DNA of 12,552 nt from Streptosporangiaceae bacterium (GTDB lineage Bacteria > Actinomycetota > Actinomycetes > Streptosporangiales > Streptosporangiaceae), in NCBI GenBank assembly GCA_030038715.1, contig JASHSO010000080.1:1-12552 (forward strand), given 5' to 3'. Both the position numbers and the translations under genes were made by a program. Positions 1-7,247 of the stretch are shown piece after piece. Numbering within the stretch: position 1 is the stretch's first letter; each line of letters starts with the position of its first letter. The notes beneath the pieces are model-generated. The model had not been told where the DNA came from, made no database searches, and saw only the letters and a list, made by a program, of their open reading frames with translations.

Positions 1-1
1 G

Positions 2-1696
2 TCGTTCGCCGCGTTCGTGTCCTTCGCGCGGTTTCCCGACGTCATGTGCTTTCCGGACGGCGAGCCGTGGCTGCATTACGTCGACGCGCTGCCGTTCCCC
101 GTGGAGGCCAGCCTTCGGATGAAGCTGATCACACCTGCCCGGGCCAGCAGGGACGTGAGTCGGCGCCTGGCGCACGCCAGGGACATGGATGCGCACATTA
201 GGGAGGCGGGAGCCGACCTGCCGATAGCGCTTGCCGAGCAGATCGCGGCGGCGCGGATGCTCGAGCACGGCATCACCAAGGAGAGGTTGCCGTTTGTATA
301 CGGCTGGCACCGGCTCATGGTCGCTGCGCCAACTCGGGAGATGTGCGTGCGCAGGGCAGAGGCCCTGATCGAGCACTACCGGGACGCTGGTATCGACGTG
401 GTGAACTCGACCGGCGACCAATTCTCCCTCCTTCGGGAATCACTGCCCGGCGATAAGGTACGGCTCGCCTCCTACCTGCAGCGCCAGCCCCTCTACACGG
501 TCGCCGGCGGCATGCCGACGGCCACCGTCGACCTTGGCGACAGGGCCGTCGAGGACGCGGGCTGGGTGGGGCCATACATCGGCGAGTCCCTGGGCCGGGC
601 GCGGGCAGTCGTGCACTTTGACCCGCTGGTGGCCGCCGCCAGGAACAGGCCGACCGCGGTGGCGATCACGGGTGAGCCGGGCGGCGGCAAGACCACCCTG
701 GCACTGCTGCTGATCCTGCAGCTGGCGTTGCGGGGCGTAACGGTCGCGGTGATCGACCCGAAGGGAGATGCGCAGGCGCTGGCCGGCTGGCTGACCGCCC
801 GTGGGCGCCGGGCCAGGGTGGTGCCGCTCGGCAGCGCGGCGCCCGGCCTGCTCGACCCATTTTCGTTCGGTGCGGAGCTAGCTGAGCGGCGAACCATGGC
901 GACCGAGACGCTCCGGCTGCTGCTGCCCCGGATGAGCGAGGAGCGCGAGAGCGCCATGGTCCAGGCCGTCGGCACGGTGGCGTCCGGTCAGCAGCCGAGC
1001 CTGGGCAAGGTGGTCACGCACCTGGAGGAGTCATCGGACCCGGCAGCGGTGAACCTGGGCGCGGTGCTGCGGTCGATGTCGGAGATGCGCCTAGCCAGGC
1101 TCTGCTTCGCGGCCTCGGGCGGGGACCGGATCGATGCGGCCGGTTGGACGAGCGTGTTCACCCTGGCCGGGCTGACACTGCCGGACTCCGGGGTCGAGCG
1201 CGAGGATTTCTCCTACGAGCAGCGCCTGTCGGTGGCCTTGCTGTACCTGGTCTCCCAGTTCGCGCGCCGGCTGCTCAACGGCATGGACACGCGCCTGCCC
1301 AAGGCCATCTTCCTTGATGAGGCGTGGGCGATCACCTCCACCCCACAGGGCGCCAAGTTGATCCCCGAGGTGTCCAGGATGGGCCGGTCGCGCAACACCG
1401 CGCTGATCATGGTCTCTCACAATGCCGGTGACCTGCTGAACGAGCAGGTCACCAACTGCATCTCCAGCGTGTTCGCCTTCCGCTCGGCGGAGCAGACGGA
1501 GGTCGCCAGCGTGCTGTCGTTGCTCGGGATCGAGCAGTCGGACGAGCACAGGGCCGCACTGCGCGGGCTGAGCAACGGGGAGTGCATCTTCCGTGACCTC
1601 GACGGCCGGGCCGGACGGATCGCGGTCGACCTGATCTCTGACGAGCTGCGTCAGTGCCTGGACACCAACCCGACTCGTGCTCGTCCCAGCCAGTGA
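2..1696 (+). CDS. VirB4/TraC-type conjugation ATPase, C-terminal part (5' truncated by window edge)
   Basis: This is an AAA-type ATPase that would energise a conjugative T4SS at the inner face of the membrane. Numbering from the GTG at 17, Walker A is GEPGGGKTT at about residues 219-227. Walker B is KAIFLDEAW at about 429-437, followed by an arginine-containing GRSRN stretch and MVSHN, where VirB4 proteins usually have a TQ-type sensor. The frame is open to the left edge (codons at 2-16 continue it). Only about 218 residues precede Walker A, whereas family members usually carry a longer N-terminal VirB4/CagE-like domain, so the true start is probably outside the window and the GTG at 17 is internal. 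The stop overlaps the next start by one base (TGATG). VirB4 is favoured over a VirD4/TcpA coupling protein because of the Walker B context and the VirB6-, VirB8- and VirB1-like genes that follow. Confidence 0.85.
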   Translation, partial: SFAAFVSFARFPDVMCFPDGEPWLHYVDALPFPVEASLRMKLITPARASRDVSRRLAHARDMDAHIREAGADLPIALAEQIAAARMLEHGITKERLPFVYGWHRLMVAAPTREMCVRRAEALIEHYRDAGIDVVNSTGDQFSLLRESLPGDKVRLASYLQRQPLYTVAGGMPTATVDLGDRAVEDAGWVGPYIGESLGRARAVVHFDPLVAAARNRPTAVAITGEPGGGKTTLALLLILQLALRGVTVAVIDPKGDAQALAGWLTARGRRARVVPLGSAAPGLLDPFSFGAELAERRTMATETLRLLLPRMSEERESAMVQAVGTVASGQQPSLGKVVTHLEESSDPAAVNLGAVLRSMSEMRLARLCFAASGGDRIDAAGWTSVFTLAGLTLPDSGVEREDFSYEQRLSVALLYLVSQFARRLLNGMDTRLPKAIFLDEAWAITSTPQGAKLIPEVSRMGRSRNTALIMVSHNAGDLLNEQVTNCISSVFAFRSAEQTEVASVLSLLGIEQSDEHRAALRGLSNGECIFRDLDGRAGRIAVDLISDELRQCLDTNPTRARPSQ

Positions 1697-3951
1697 TGCG
1701 CAGACTCCGCTTCCCGCGCACGACGGCCCTTGTGCTGGCCGCCACGGCCGTGTCCGTGATAGTCGCGGCCGGGATCGGCGGCGAGTCACTCGGCAAGCAG
1801 GGCGGTGGCACGAGCACAACGCAGACCGTCGCGGACGTGACGTCGGCCGCCTCGGCCGGCGGCCTGTGCTCGGTGCCGGGCATCGGTGACATCGGCGGGC
1901 TGCTCGGGTTCTGCTCGCTCGGCTCTTCCGGCCTGGTCGGCGACCTCAACAACATCTGCCAGCCCTCGCTGCCCGAGCCTGAGCCCGCCAACTCCGGCAT
2001 TGACGCGATGGTGGCGCCGCCAGCCACCGGGAGGCAGCCAGCGACGCTGTACGACGAGTACGGGGTGGCCGGCGATTTCTGGGCCGCCACCAACCTGCAG
2101 TGCTCCGACATGACGTCGCTGATCGGCAACAACGTCGCTGGCATGGTCTTCGACGCGGCCAAGGCGATCGACCGGGTCACGATCACTGTGTATGAGGCTG
2201 CGGCGAGCGGGGGCATTCTCTCCTGGCTGCAGCGGGTGTCCGACAGGCTTATCACCAGCCTCGGCAATGCCATGTACTTTCCTTACCTCGCTGTGGTGGT
2301 CATCGTCGCCGCCATGTGGCTCGCCTGGCAGGGATTAATCCGCAAGCGCGGCACGCGCACGATCGAGGGCACGATCTGGATGGTCGTCGCCTGCGCTGCC
2401 GCGATCTTCCTGATCGGCCAGCCGGCCGCGGTGACCGGCCTCGGCACCGGAGTGTCGGACGGCATCTCGCAGGCGCTGGATGCTGCCTTCGCCAGGCTGC
2501 CGAGCCCGGGCCCGAGCAGTTGCGTTCCCCTGCAGCAGGGAGATCCGCAGGCGTCACCGGCTAGCTACAGTTACGTCTCGGCAGGGACGGTCGTGGACCA
2601 GAACGCCGACGAACTCTGGACAGTCCTGGTGTGCAAGCCCTGGCTGGTCGGGGAGTTCGGCACGTCGCAGTACTCGGTTGGCGGCGGAAAGCCGACGGCG
2701 GTGAACACCTACGGGCGGTCGCTGCTGTGGGCCCAGGCCATCGCGGTAAACGAGAAGCCGACCAGCGCACTCATCTCGGCCAAGCAGGCAGCCTACGCCG
2801 GCATCGCCAGCAGCATTCAGGCCAACGACCCCGCCGTCTACCCGTTGTTCCAGGGGAACGAGTGGACCACCCGGCTTGAGGTCGGGTTCGCGGCGCTGTT
2901 CGCCGCTGTCGTGGCAGGCGTGCTGGTGCTGCTGATCTCGGTGACGTTGATCCTGCTGAAGCTGAGCTTTCTGCTGCTGCTGATCGTCGGCCCGTTCTTC
3001 TTGCTGGTCGGCACCCATCCGGGGTTCGGCAGGGTGGTGGCGCTGCGCTGGGTCGAGATGCTGATCGGCGTGCTGCTCAAGCAAGCGGCCGTCGCACTGG
3101 TGCTCAGCCTGCTGCTGTACTGCTACGCGCTGATCATGGGCACCAGCGACGCGGTGCTCCCGTGGGCGCTCAAGATCCTCATGATCGCGCTGGTCAGCGT
3201 GGCAGCCTTTATCTACCGTCGGCCGTTCCAGCATCTGTTCTCGGCCGTCGGCTACGGGATGCTGGGATCGACCGAGCGAGCCGAGGCCGATATGTACCGC
3301 GCTGGCCAGACGGCGCGGGCCGGCACTCTGACGGCGGCCACGCTCGCGGTGCCGACGTTCTCTGGCTCGCGGGCCGGCCGCTGGGTCCGCCGCAATCCGG
3401 GCCAAGCGGCGGGTGTGGCTGCGGGCGTGGCTGCCACCGGGGGAGCTGGCGCTGCCCTAGCCGGCCTCGCTGGCGCTCAGGCCGGCGCTCGCGCTCAGGC
3501 CGGCGCTGGCACTACACCCGATGCAGCGCCCGCGCTGTCCGGCACCGTCAAAGTGGGCGCCGCAGCCGGTCAGGCCAGCGTCGGCCCGTCGGCCAACGGC
3601 GGAAGCCCGGACGCTACTGGCGGCCGCGTTAGGGTGGCCTCTCGGGCAGCAGCCCTGGCCACATCACCATTGCCGGCATCCGAGCCGCCGCCGCTGAACC
3701 TGCCGCCCCGGTCGACCGGGCTCGCTCAGGCGGCCCAGCTCGCGGTGCGCCGCCCGACTAGGCCTCCGGCCATGCACGGCACGAACGCGTCCGGCTCGGG
3801 GCGAACGCCGCTGTCGAGGACCGCGCCAGGCCGTCAGGTCGGCCCGCGGCCCACCTGGCAGGCGATGAACGGGCCGCTCGCGCGGCCGGTTCCGGCCGAG
3901 CCCGCGGACAGTCACGGTCCCTTCTGGCTCCGCCCGCTGCCCCGCAAGTAG
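1696..3951 (+). CDS. VirB6/TrbL-like polytopic T4SS membrane protein with disordered C-terminal tail
   Basis: The product is 751 residues. The ATG at 1696 is chosen because it overlaps the upstream stop and begins a signal-like N terminus (MRRLRF, then a hydrophobic Ala/Val run to about residue 30). A more upstream in-frame GTG at 1654 would lie deep inside the ATPase gene. A Cys-containing outer segment (about 50-190) is followed by membrane segments near 197-215 and 227-246, a second outer loop, then segments near 399-422, 424-441, 455-482 and 491-507. From about residue 535 the chain is Ala/Gly- then Pro/Arg-rich and probably disordered. An inner-membrane channel component of conjugation (VirB6/TrbL group) fits the topology and the position after virB4. 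The assignment rests on topology and context, since VirB6 proteins have little sequence signature. An unrelated actinobacterial conjugal membrane protein remains possible. Confidence 0.75.
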   Translation: MRRLRFPRTTALVLAATAVSVIVAAGIGGESLGKQGGGTSTTQTVADVTSAASAGGLCSVPGIGDIGGLLGFCSLGSSGLVGDLNNICQPSLPEPEPANSGIDAMVAPPATGRQPATLYDEYGVAGDFWAATNLQCSDMTSLIGNNVAGMVFDAAKAIDRVTITVYEAAASGGILSWLQRVSDRLITSLGNAMYFPYLAVVVIVAAMWLAWQGLIRKRGTRTIEGTIWMVVACAAAIFLIGQPAAVTGLGTGVSDGISQALDAAFARLPSPGPSSCVPLQQGDPQASPASYSYVSAGTVVDQNADELWTVLVCKPWLVGEFGTSQYSVGGGKPTAVNTYGRSLLWAQAIAVNEKPTSALISAKQAAYAGIASSIQANDPAVYPLFQGNEWTTRLEVGFAALFAAVVAGVLVLLISVTLILLKLSFLLLLIVGPFFLLVGTHPGFGRVVALRWVEMLIGVLLKQAAVALVLSLLLYCYALIMGTSDAVLPWALKILMIALVSVAAFIYRRPFQHLFSAVGYGMLGSTERAEADMYRAGQTARAGTLTAATLAVPTFSGSRAGRWVRRNPGQAAGVAAGVAATGGAGAALAGLAGAQAGARAQAGAGTTPDAAPALSGTVKVGAAAGQASVGPSANGGSPDATGGRVRVASRAAALATSPLPASEPPPLNLPPRSTGLAQAAQLAVRRPTRPPAMHGTNASGSGRTPLSRTAPGRQVGPRPTWQAMNGPLARPVPAEPADSHGPFWLRPLPRK
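3473..3507 (+). repeat. Two-copy 18-bp-period tandem repeat in the VirB6-like tail
   Basis: The 17-base string GCGCTCAGGCCGGCGCT occurs at 3473-3489 and again at 3491-3507, one base apart. It is in frame with the gene, and the repeats encode AGAQAG/ARAQAG-type hexapeptides. It lies in the low-complexity Ala/Gly-rich tail, so replication slippage is the likely origin. Confidence 0.85.
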
Positions 3952-3959
3952 GCCGTGCC

Positions 3960-4589
3960 ATGCGATTCACCCAGTTCGCGCGGACTGCGGCCTTCGGCGT
4001 GGTCGTTCTCGGGCTCGTCGCGCTCGGCGCCTACCTGCTGTACCCGGCGGCGCACAGGCCGACCCGGGCGGGCGACCGGCCGAGAGCTGCCGAGTCCAGC
4101 TCGTCGCCCGCCGCGCCGTTCGGATCATCGTCGCGCCCTCCGGCAGGGACGGCGACCACAGCCGGCCCGGATATCTACCAGTGGCTGCCGTTCAGCCAGG
4201 CTGGCCTTGGCGCCGCGGCCTCGGTCACCGTGCGGTTCGGCGACGCGTACGGCACGTTTTCTTACGCGCAGCGCGCTGCGGCCTATGCGGCCCGGCTGAG
4301 GCCGCTGGCGTCTGCGCAGCTTGTCGGCCAGATAGAAGCCGCGTACTCCGCGCCGGGCGTGGCGTCGGCGCGGACTTCGAGCAGGCAGGTGTCTTCGGCG
4401 CGCACGGTGATCGACGAGATCAGGGCGTTCGGTCCGACGAGCCTGACCTTCGTCGTACAGGTGACGCAGCGGGTCACTGACGTACGCGGTAGCAGCCTGC
4501 AGACCACGAGCTACGCAGTGACGGTGACAGGCGACGACACAAGCTGGCAGGTCAGCGACATCGAGCCGGCCGCGGCTGGGAACTCGTGA
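3960..4589 (+). CDS. Membrane-anchored VirB8/TcpC-like conjugal transfer protein
   Basis: The product is 209 residues and starts with ATG eight bases after the VirB6-like stop. It has a short cytoplasmic N terminus, one membrane segment at about 10-28, a Ser/Pro/Ala-rich linker (31-70), and a single compact domain (71-205). That domain begins with a helix-rich part (YAQRAAAYAARLRPL) and ends in beta strands of alternating polar and hydrophobic residues (TSLTFVVQVTQRVTDV, then TTSYAVTVTGDDTSWQVSDI). This order and size match the NTF2-like periplasmic fold of VirB8 and TcpC, which act as assembly factors of the conjugation channel. The stop TGA overlaps the next GTG start by four bases (GTGA), indicating translational coupling. 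Sequence similarity alone is weak; the call leans on topology, fold pattern and neighbours. Confidence 0.65.
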   Translation: MRFTQFARTAAFGVVVLGLVALGAYLLYPAAHRPTRAGDRPRAAESSSSPAAPFGSSSRPPAGTATTAGPDIYQWLPFSQAGLGAAASVTVRFGDAYGTFSYAQRAAAYAARLRPLASAQLVGQIEAAYSAPGVASARTSSRQVSSARTVIDEIRAFGPTSLTFVVQVTQRVTDVRGSSLQTTSYAVTVTGDDTSWQVSDIEPAAAGNS

Positions 4590-5683
4590 TAGCCGGGCCC
4601 GGGCGTACTGGCCCTGCTCGGCGCATCGCGGTGTGGCTGGCGTGCGCGGCGCTCGTCGTCGGTGCCGTCGCGCTGGCAGCGCCGTTGATGATGTTCGCTA
4701 GCGGCGGGCTGCTCTCCGAAGCCGAGGTCGCCTGCTCGTCGCCGGGCAGCGGATCGGGCGTTCAGCCGGCCGCGAGCCAGTCGGCTGAGAACTCGATCCC
4801 CGCGAACTATCTCGCGCTGTTCAAGGTGACTGGCCGAGAGTACGACGTTCCGTGGGTACTCCTGGCCGGCATCGGAAAGGTGGAGAGCGATGATGGCCGG
4901 AGCGATCTGCCTGGCGTGCACAGCGGTGCGAACGCGTTCGGCGCTGCCGGTCCGATGCAGATCGGGATCGGCGGTGCGGCAGGCAATCAGTGGGGCGGCG
5001 CGCCGGTGCATCCGGCAAGCCAGAGGGTCAACGGCGTCGCCACCGATGCGACAGGGGACGGCATCGCGAGTGTCTACGTGCCTGCCGACGCCATCGCTGG
5101 GGCCGCCAAGTACCTGCTCGAGCACGGCGTCCTCTCCGACGTCGACGCGGCTGTCTTCGCCTACAACCACCTGGAGTCCTACGTCCAGGCGGTGCTGTAC
5201 TGGGCCGGGGTATATGCCGGCGGTGGCTACACGGTCGGCGCGGATAGCCCGGTCAGCGTGCCGCAATGCCTGCCGGGCGTGGCGACCGACCAGCCGCCGA
5301 ACGCCGTGGCCGCGGCAGCCATCGCCTACGCCGAGCAGCAGCTGGGCAAGCCCTACCAGTGGGGTGCCACCGGGCCGGACGCGTTTGACTGTTCGGGGCT
5401 CGTCATGATGGCCTATCGCGCGGCCGGGGTCGGCATCCCGCGCACCTCGCAGCAGCAGTGGGCATGGGGGCCGCGAGTCAGCTCCAGCGAGGTGGAGCCC
5501 GGCGACCTGGTGTTCTTCGCCGGCTCCGACGGCACAACGACCTCGCCCGGCCACGTCGGCATCGTGATCGGCGGCGGGCTGATGATCGAGGCCTACGCGG
5601 CCGGCTACCCGATTAGGATCGCGCCCTACGCCGATCGGGATCCAGTAGGCTTCACCAGGCCCTGGGCGCACGCGGGCACGTGA
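4586..5683 (+). CDS. Bifunctional peptidoglycan hydrolase: lytic transglycosylase plus NlpC/P60 endopeptidase (VirB1-like)
   Basis: The product is 365 residues, with a GTG start overlapping the previous stop. A membrane anchor or signal segment spans about 11-35. Residues 75-220 resemble an MltB/SLT-type lytic transglycosylase: the probable catalytic Glu is E100 in GIGKVESDDG, followed by GPMQIG and a late YNHLESYVQAVL. Residues 250-362 form an NlpC/P60 domain: C269 in DCSGL, H323 in GHVGIV, and E335 in MIEAY. The Cys-His-Glu triad, with 12 residues between His and Glu, matches the mycobacterial RipA type rather than the more common third His. The enzyme would cleave glycan strands and stem peptides locally so the transfer apparatus can cross the wall, the role of VirB1 or of CwlT in Gram-positive elements. 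It is the last gene of the T4SS operon here. Confidence 0.9.
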   Translation: MIAGPGRTGPARRIAVWLACAALVVGAVALAAPLMMFASGGLLSEAEVACSSPGSGSGVQPAASQSAENSIPANYLALFKVTGREYDVPWVLLAGIGKVESDDGRSDLPGVHSGANAFGAAGPMQIGIGGAAGNQWGGAPVHPASQRVNGVATDATGDGIASVYVPADAIAGAAKYLLEHGVLSDVDAAVFAYNHLESYVQAVLYWAGVYAGGGYTVGADSPVSVPQCLPGVATDQPPNAVAAAAIAYAEQQLGKPYQWGATGPDAFDCSGLVMMAYRAAGVGIPRTSQQQWAWGPRVSSSEVEPGDLVFFAGSDGTTTSPGHVGIVIGGGLMIEAYAAGYPIRIAPYADRDPVGFTRPWAHAGT

Positions 5684-5685
5684 TC

Positions 5686-5711
5686 GATCTGGGTGCTCTT
5701 TAGATCCCCAG
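5686..5711. terminator. Weak inverted repeats between convergent genes
   Basis: The 100-base gap between the convergent hydrolase and amidase genes holds only short inverted repeats: GATCT (5686-5690) with AGATC (5702-5706), and alternatively CTGGG (5689-5693) with CCCAG (5707-5711). Neither has a T-run. A transcription end is expected here because the genes converge, but the sequence gives only slight support. Confidence 0.2.
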
Positions 5712-5783
5712 TTCCAGGCGCCTGTCCATCTGCACCGTTCGCTCGCTACGGCTGTGAGCTGCTCGGCCGAACCAAGCAGAGTC

Positions 5784-6710
5784 TCAGCCGATCGCGCCAG
5801 CCGGAAGCAATGCGTGTACGCCCCAGGTCTGGTTCGCGACCTGCGTGACCCTCAGGTCGAGCACCGGGCTAGCCATCGCCAGCGCCGTTACCTTGTCAAC
5901 TGCGTAGCTGGCCTGCAGCCAGGTCAGCATCGCATCCAGCGCATCGCCCATTGCCGCATTCAGATCCGGGCTGAAGCCAAAGGTAATCTGGCCAGCCGGA
6001 GTCTCCGCGTGCACTCCTGGAGTCGGCCGCGCCGTGACCAGGCCGAGTTGAAGCTCGGTCGTCATGCCACACTCGATCGCGGTGCCCGCCACTTCTCCGT
6101 CGCCCTGGGCGGCATGGCCGTCGCCGATGCTCAGCAGCGCGCCTGGCACGTTAACCGGCAGGTACAGGATCGATCCGGCGACCAGTTCCTTGCAGTCGAT
6201 GTTTCCGCCCCCGACGGGCCTGGGCGGAATGGTCGAATGCTCGCCCGGCTCATCCCAGGCGACGCCGGTAACGCCGTGGAACGGGGCAATACGCACCGTG
6301 TGCGCTAGGTCACTGGTAGCGAGTCCAGCGTCCGCGTCAATGTGCCAGAGTAGCCAGGCAGGTGGGCCAGTGTGCAGGCCGAGTCGCCTGGTTAGCGGGG
6401 TGTCGCGGGCCGCGGCGACGGTGTAGCCCCAGTCGTCAGGCCGGAGCGAAACGAAGCGCACCGCGAGCACATTGCCTGGCACGGCACCGCAGACGGCGAT
6501 CGGTCCCGTCAGGCAGTGGCCGCTGCGCCTCTTGCTGACCATCGTTGGCACCTGCTCGCCCGGGAATGTCTGCGGCTCCAGGTGCCCGGACGCGTTCAGG
6601 GAGCGCACCACGATCACGTCGCCCGGGTCGACGCTCAGCACTGGCCGCAAGTCACGGGAGAACACGTCTGCTGTCGTCGATGGTGACGGATCGAGCCGGT
6701 GGCGAGTCAT
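5784..6710 (-). CDS. Acetamidase/formamidase family amidohydrolase
   Basis: The product is 308 residues, the usual size for the FmdA/AmdA family, which hydrolyses formamide, acetamide or related short amides to the acid and ammonia in the cytosol. Family signatures are clear: SVDPGDVIVV (26-35), TGPIAVCGAVPGN (68-80), GGNIDCKELVAGS (168-180), and GDGHAAQGDGEVAGTAIEC (196-214), the last being the family's most conserved block. The start is set at the ATG at 6710, where MTRHRLDPS matches the normal family N terminus and GAGGAAGA precedes it by seven bases. The frame stays open to an ATG at 6884, but that would add 58 residues with no family counterpart. An inverted repeat about 44 bases upstream may be an operator. 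The exact amide substrate cannot be told. Confidence 0.9.
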   Translation of the reverse strand: MTRHRLDPSPSTTADVFSRDLRPVLSVDPGDVIVVRSLNASGHLEPQTFPGEQVPTMVSKRRSGHCLTGPIAVCGAVPGNVLAVRFVSLRPDDWGYTVAAARDTPLTRRLGLHTGPPAWLLWHIDADAGLATSDLAHTVRIAPFHGVTGVAWDEPGEHSTIPPRPVGGGNIDCKELVAGSILYLPVNVPGALLSIGDGHAAQGDGEVAGTAIECGMTTELQLGLVTARPTPGVHAETPAGQITFGFSPDLNAAMGDALDAMLTWLQASYAVDKVTALAMASPVLDLRVTQVANQTWGVHALLPAGAIG

Positions 6711-6717
6711 ACAGCGA

Positions 6718-6725
6718 TCTTCCTC
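6718..6725 (-). promoter_or_regulatory. Ribosome binding site deciding the amidase start
   Basis: On the minus strand GAGGAAGA lies seven bases before the ATG at 6710. This supports the short form of the amidase and argues against the upstream ATG at 6884. Confidence 0.7.
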
Positions 6726-6753
6726 GCGCACGCCACCTACTGTCGGGACTTCG

Positions 6754-6767
6754 GTGACGGACGTCAC
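6754..6767. promoter_or_regulatory. Perfect inverted repeat, candidate operator for the amidase gene
   Basis: The sequence reads GTGACG-GA-CGTCAC: two perfect six-base arms around a two-base spacer. It lies about 44-57 bases upstream of the amidase ATG, where a dimeric regulator could affect transcription. No clear -35/-10 pair was recognised next to it, and no regulator gene is in the window, so function is inferred from symmetry and position only. Confidence 0.35.
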
Positions 6768-6897
6768 TGCCGTCGCCAGGCTGCCCGACGGGATGTGCAT
6801 CCTGAACCCGGTCGTCCAGACGAGGGGCAAGCTGCCCACCGGCACCTCGACGCCGAGCACGGTCAGCACCGATACCGCCGTCAAGGCGTCGCACTAG

Positions 6898-7146
6898 ACG
6901 ATCGTCTCTGCCGGCTGGCTCATCCAGGCGCCGTCCACCCTTACCTCGGTTCGTTTCAACCCGGCCCGCCAGGCCGCGCCCGGCCTGGGCACGGTGATCG
7001 AGACGAAGACCGGCGCCGACGCGGCCCGACCCCATCGCGGGCAGGTGCGGTATTCGCTACACCGCGAGCAGGAGGCACTGCAGGCCGTCGCCCGCGGCCA
7101 GACAGTGATCTTCGCATCCACCCTCATCTGGTTGCCCGCGGCCTGA
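6898..7146 (+). pseudogene. Coding-like open stretch without a start, possible gene remnant
   Basis: Between an in-frame TAG (6895-6897) and a TGA (7144-7146) there are 82 open codons with strong G/C third-position preference and a protein-like composition. It includes the acidic/basic run VIETKTG, then QVRYSLHREQEALQAVARG and a hydrophobic end TVIFASTLIWLPAA. No ATG or GTG lies near its left end; the first internal GTG is at 6994. The segment reads like the C-terminal end of a gene whose front was lost or interrupted by the TAG. The IETKTG/QLRYS-like pattern vaguely recalls restriction-endonuclease-fold nucleases, but this is too weak to name. It may also be a chance open frame in GC-rich DNA; the minus strand has a 117-codon frame over the same span. 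Confidence 0.3.
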
Positions 7147-7237
7147 GCAGAGCCCAGAAGCTCCCTGGCGTAGTGTGCTTCGATGTTTCCCGACGGAATC
7201 CGGTGGCGGTCAGGCCGTGCCGGTTGCCAGAACGCTC

Positions 7238-7243
7238 GGAGAG
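7238..7243 (+). promoter_or_regulatory. Ribosome binding site supporting the SDR GTG start
   Basis: GGAGAG lies four bases before the GTG at 7248. It supports starting the SDR there, although the same frame is open far upstream to 6699 with a low-complexity, non-family sequence. Confidence 0.6.
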
Positions 7244-7247
7244 TCAC

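Larger units (their letters stand above)
6711..7247. other. 537-base divergent intergenic region between amidase and SDR genes
   Basis: No confident gene is seen here. From left to right it holds the amidase ribosome binding site, the 6754-6767 inverted repeat, a stretch (about 6768-6890) open on both strands, the coding-like remnant at 6898-7146, and about 100 bases leading to the SDR start. TAGTGT at 7171-7176 resembles a -10 hexamer but has no convincing -35 partner. No tRNA or transposon end was recognised. Confidence 0.5.

Noticed and set aside
2554..3405. Minus-strand open frame (283 codons) opposite the VirB6-like gene
   Set aside because: The translation is Gln/Arg/His-rich, low in hydrophobic residues, and mirrors the membrane codons of the real gene.
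4511..5671. Long minus-strand open frame (386 codons) opposite the peptidoglycan hydrolase
   Set aside because: It is Arg/His/Gly-rich with no domain, and lies opposite a clearly recognised two-domain enzyme; a typical antisense shadow in GC-rich DNA.
5754..6426. Plus-strand open frames opposite the amidase
   Set aside because: They are antisense to strongly conserved amidase blocks and have no recognisable protein features.
6711..6884. N-terminal extension of the amidase to an ATG at 6884
   Set aside because: The extra 58 residues have no family counterpart, and a good ribosome binding site precedes the ATG at 6710.
6699..7247. Upstream extension of the SDR frame to 6699
   Set aside because: The extension is Arg/Gly/Pro-rich and unlike any SDR N terminus; the GTG at 7248 with GGAGAG gives a normal-length SDR.
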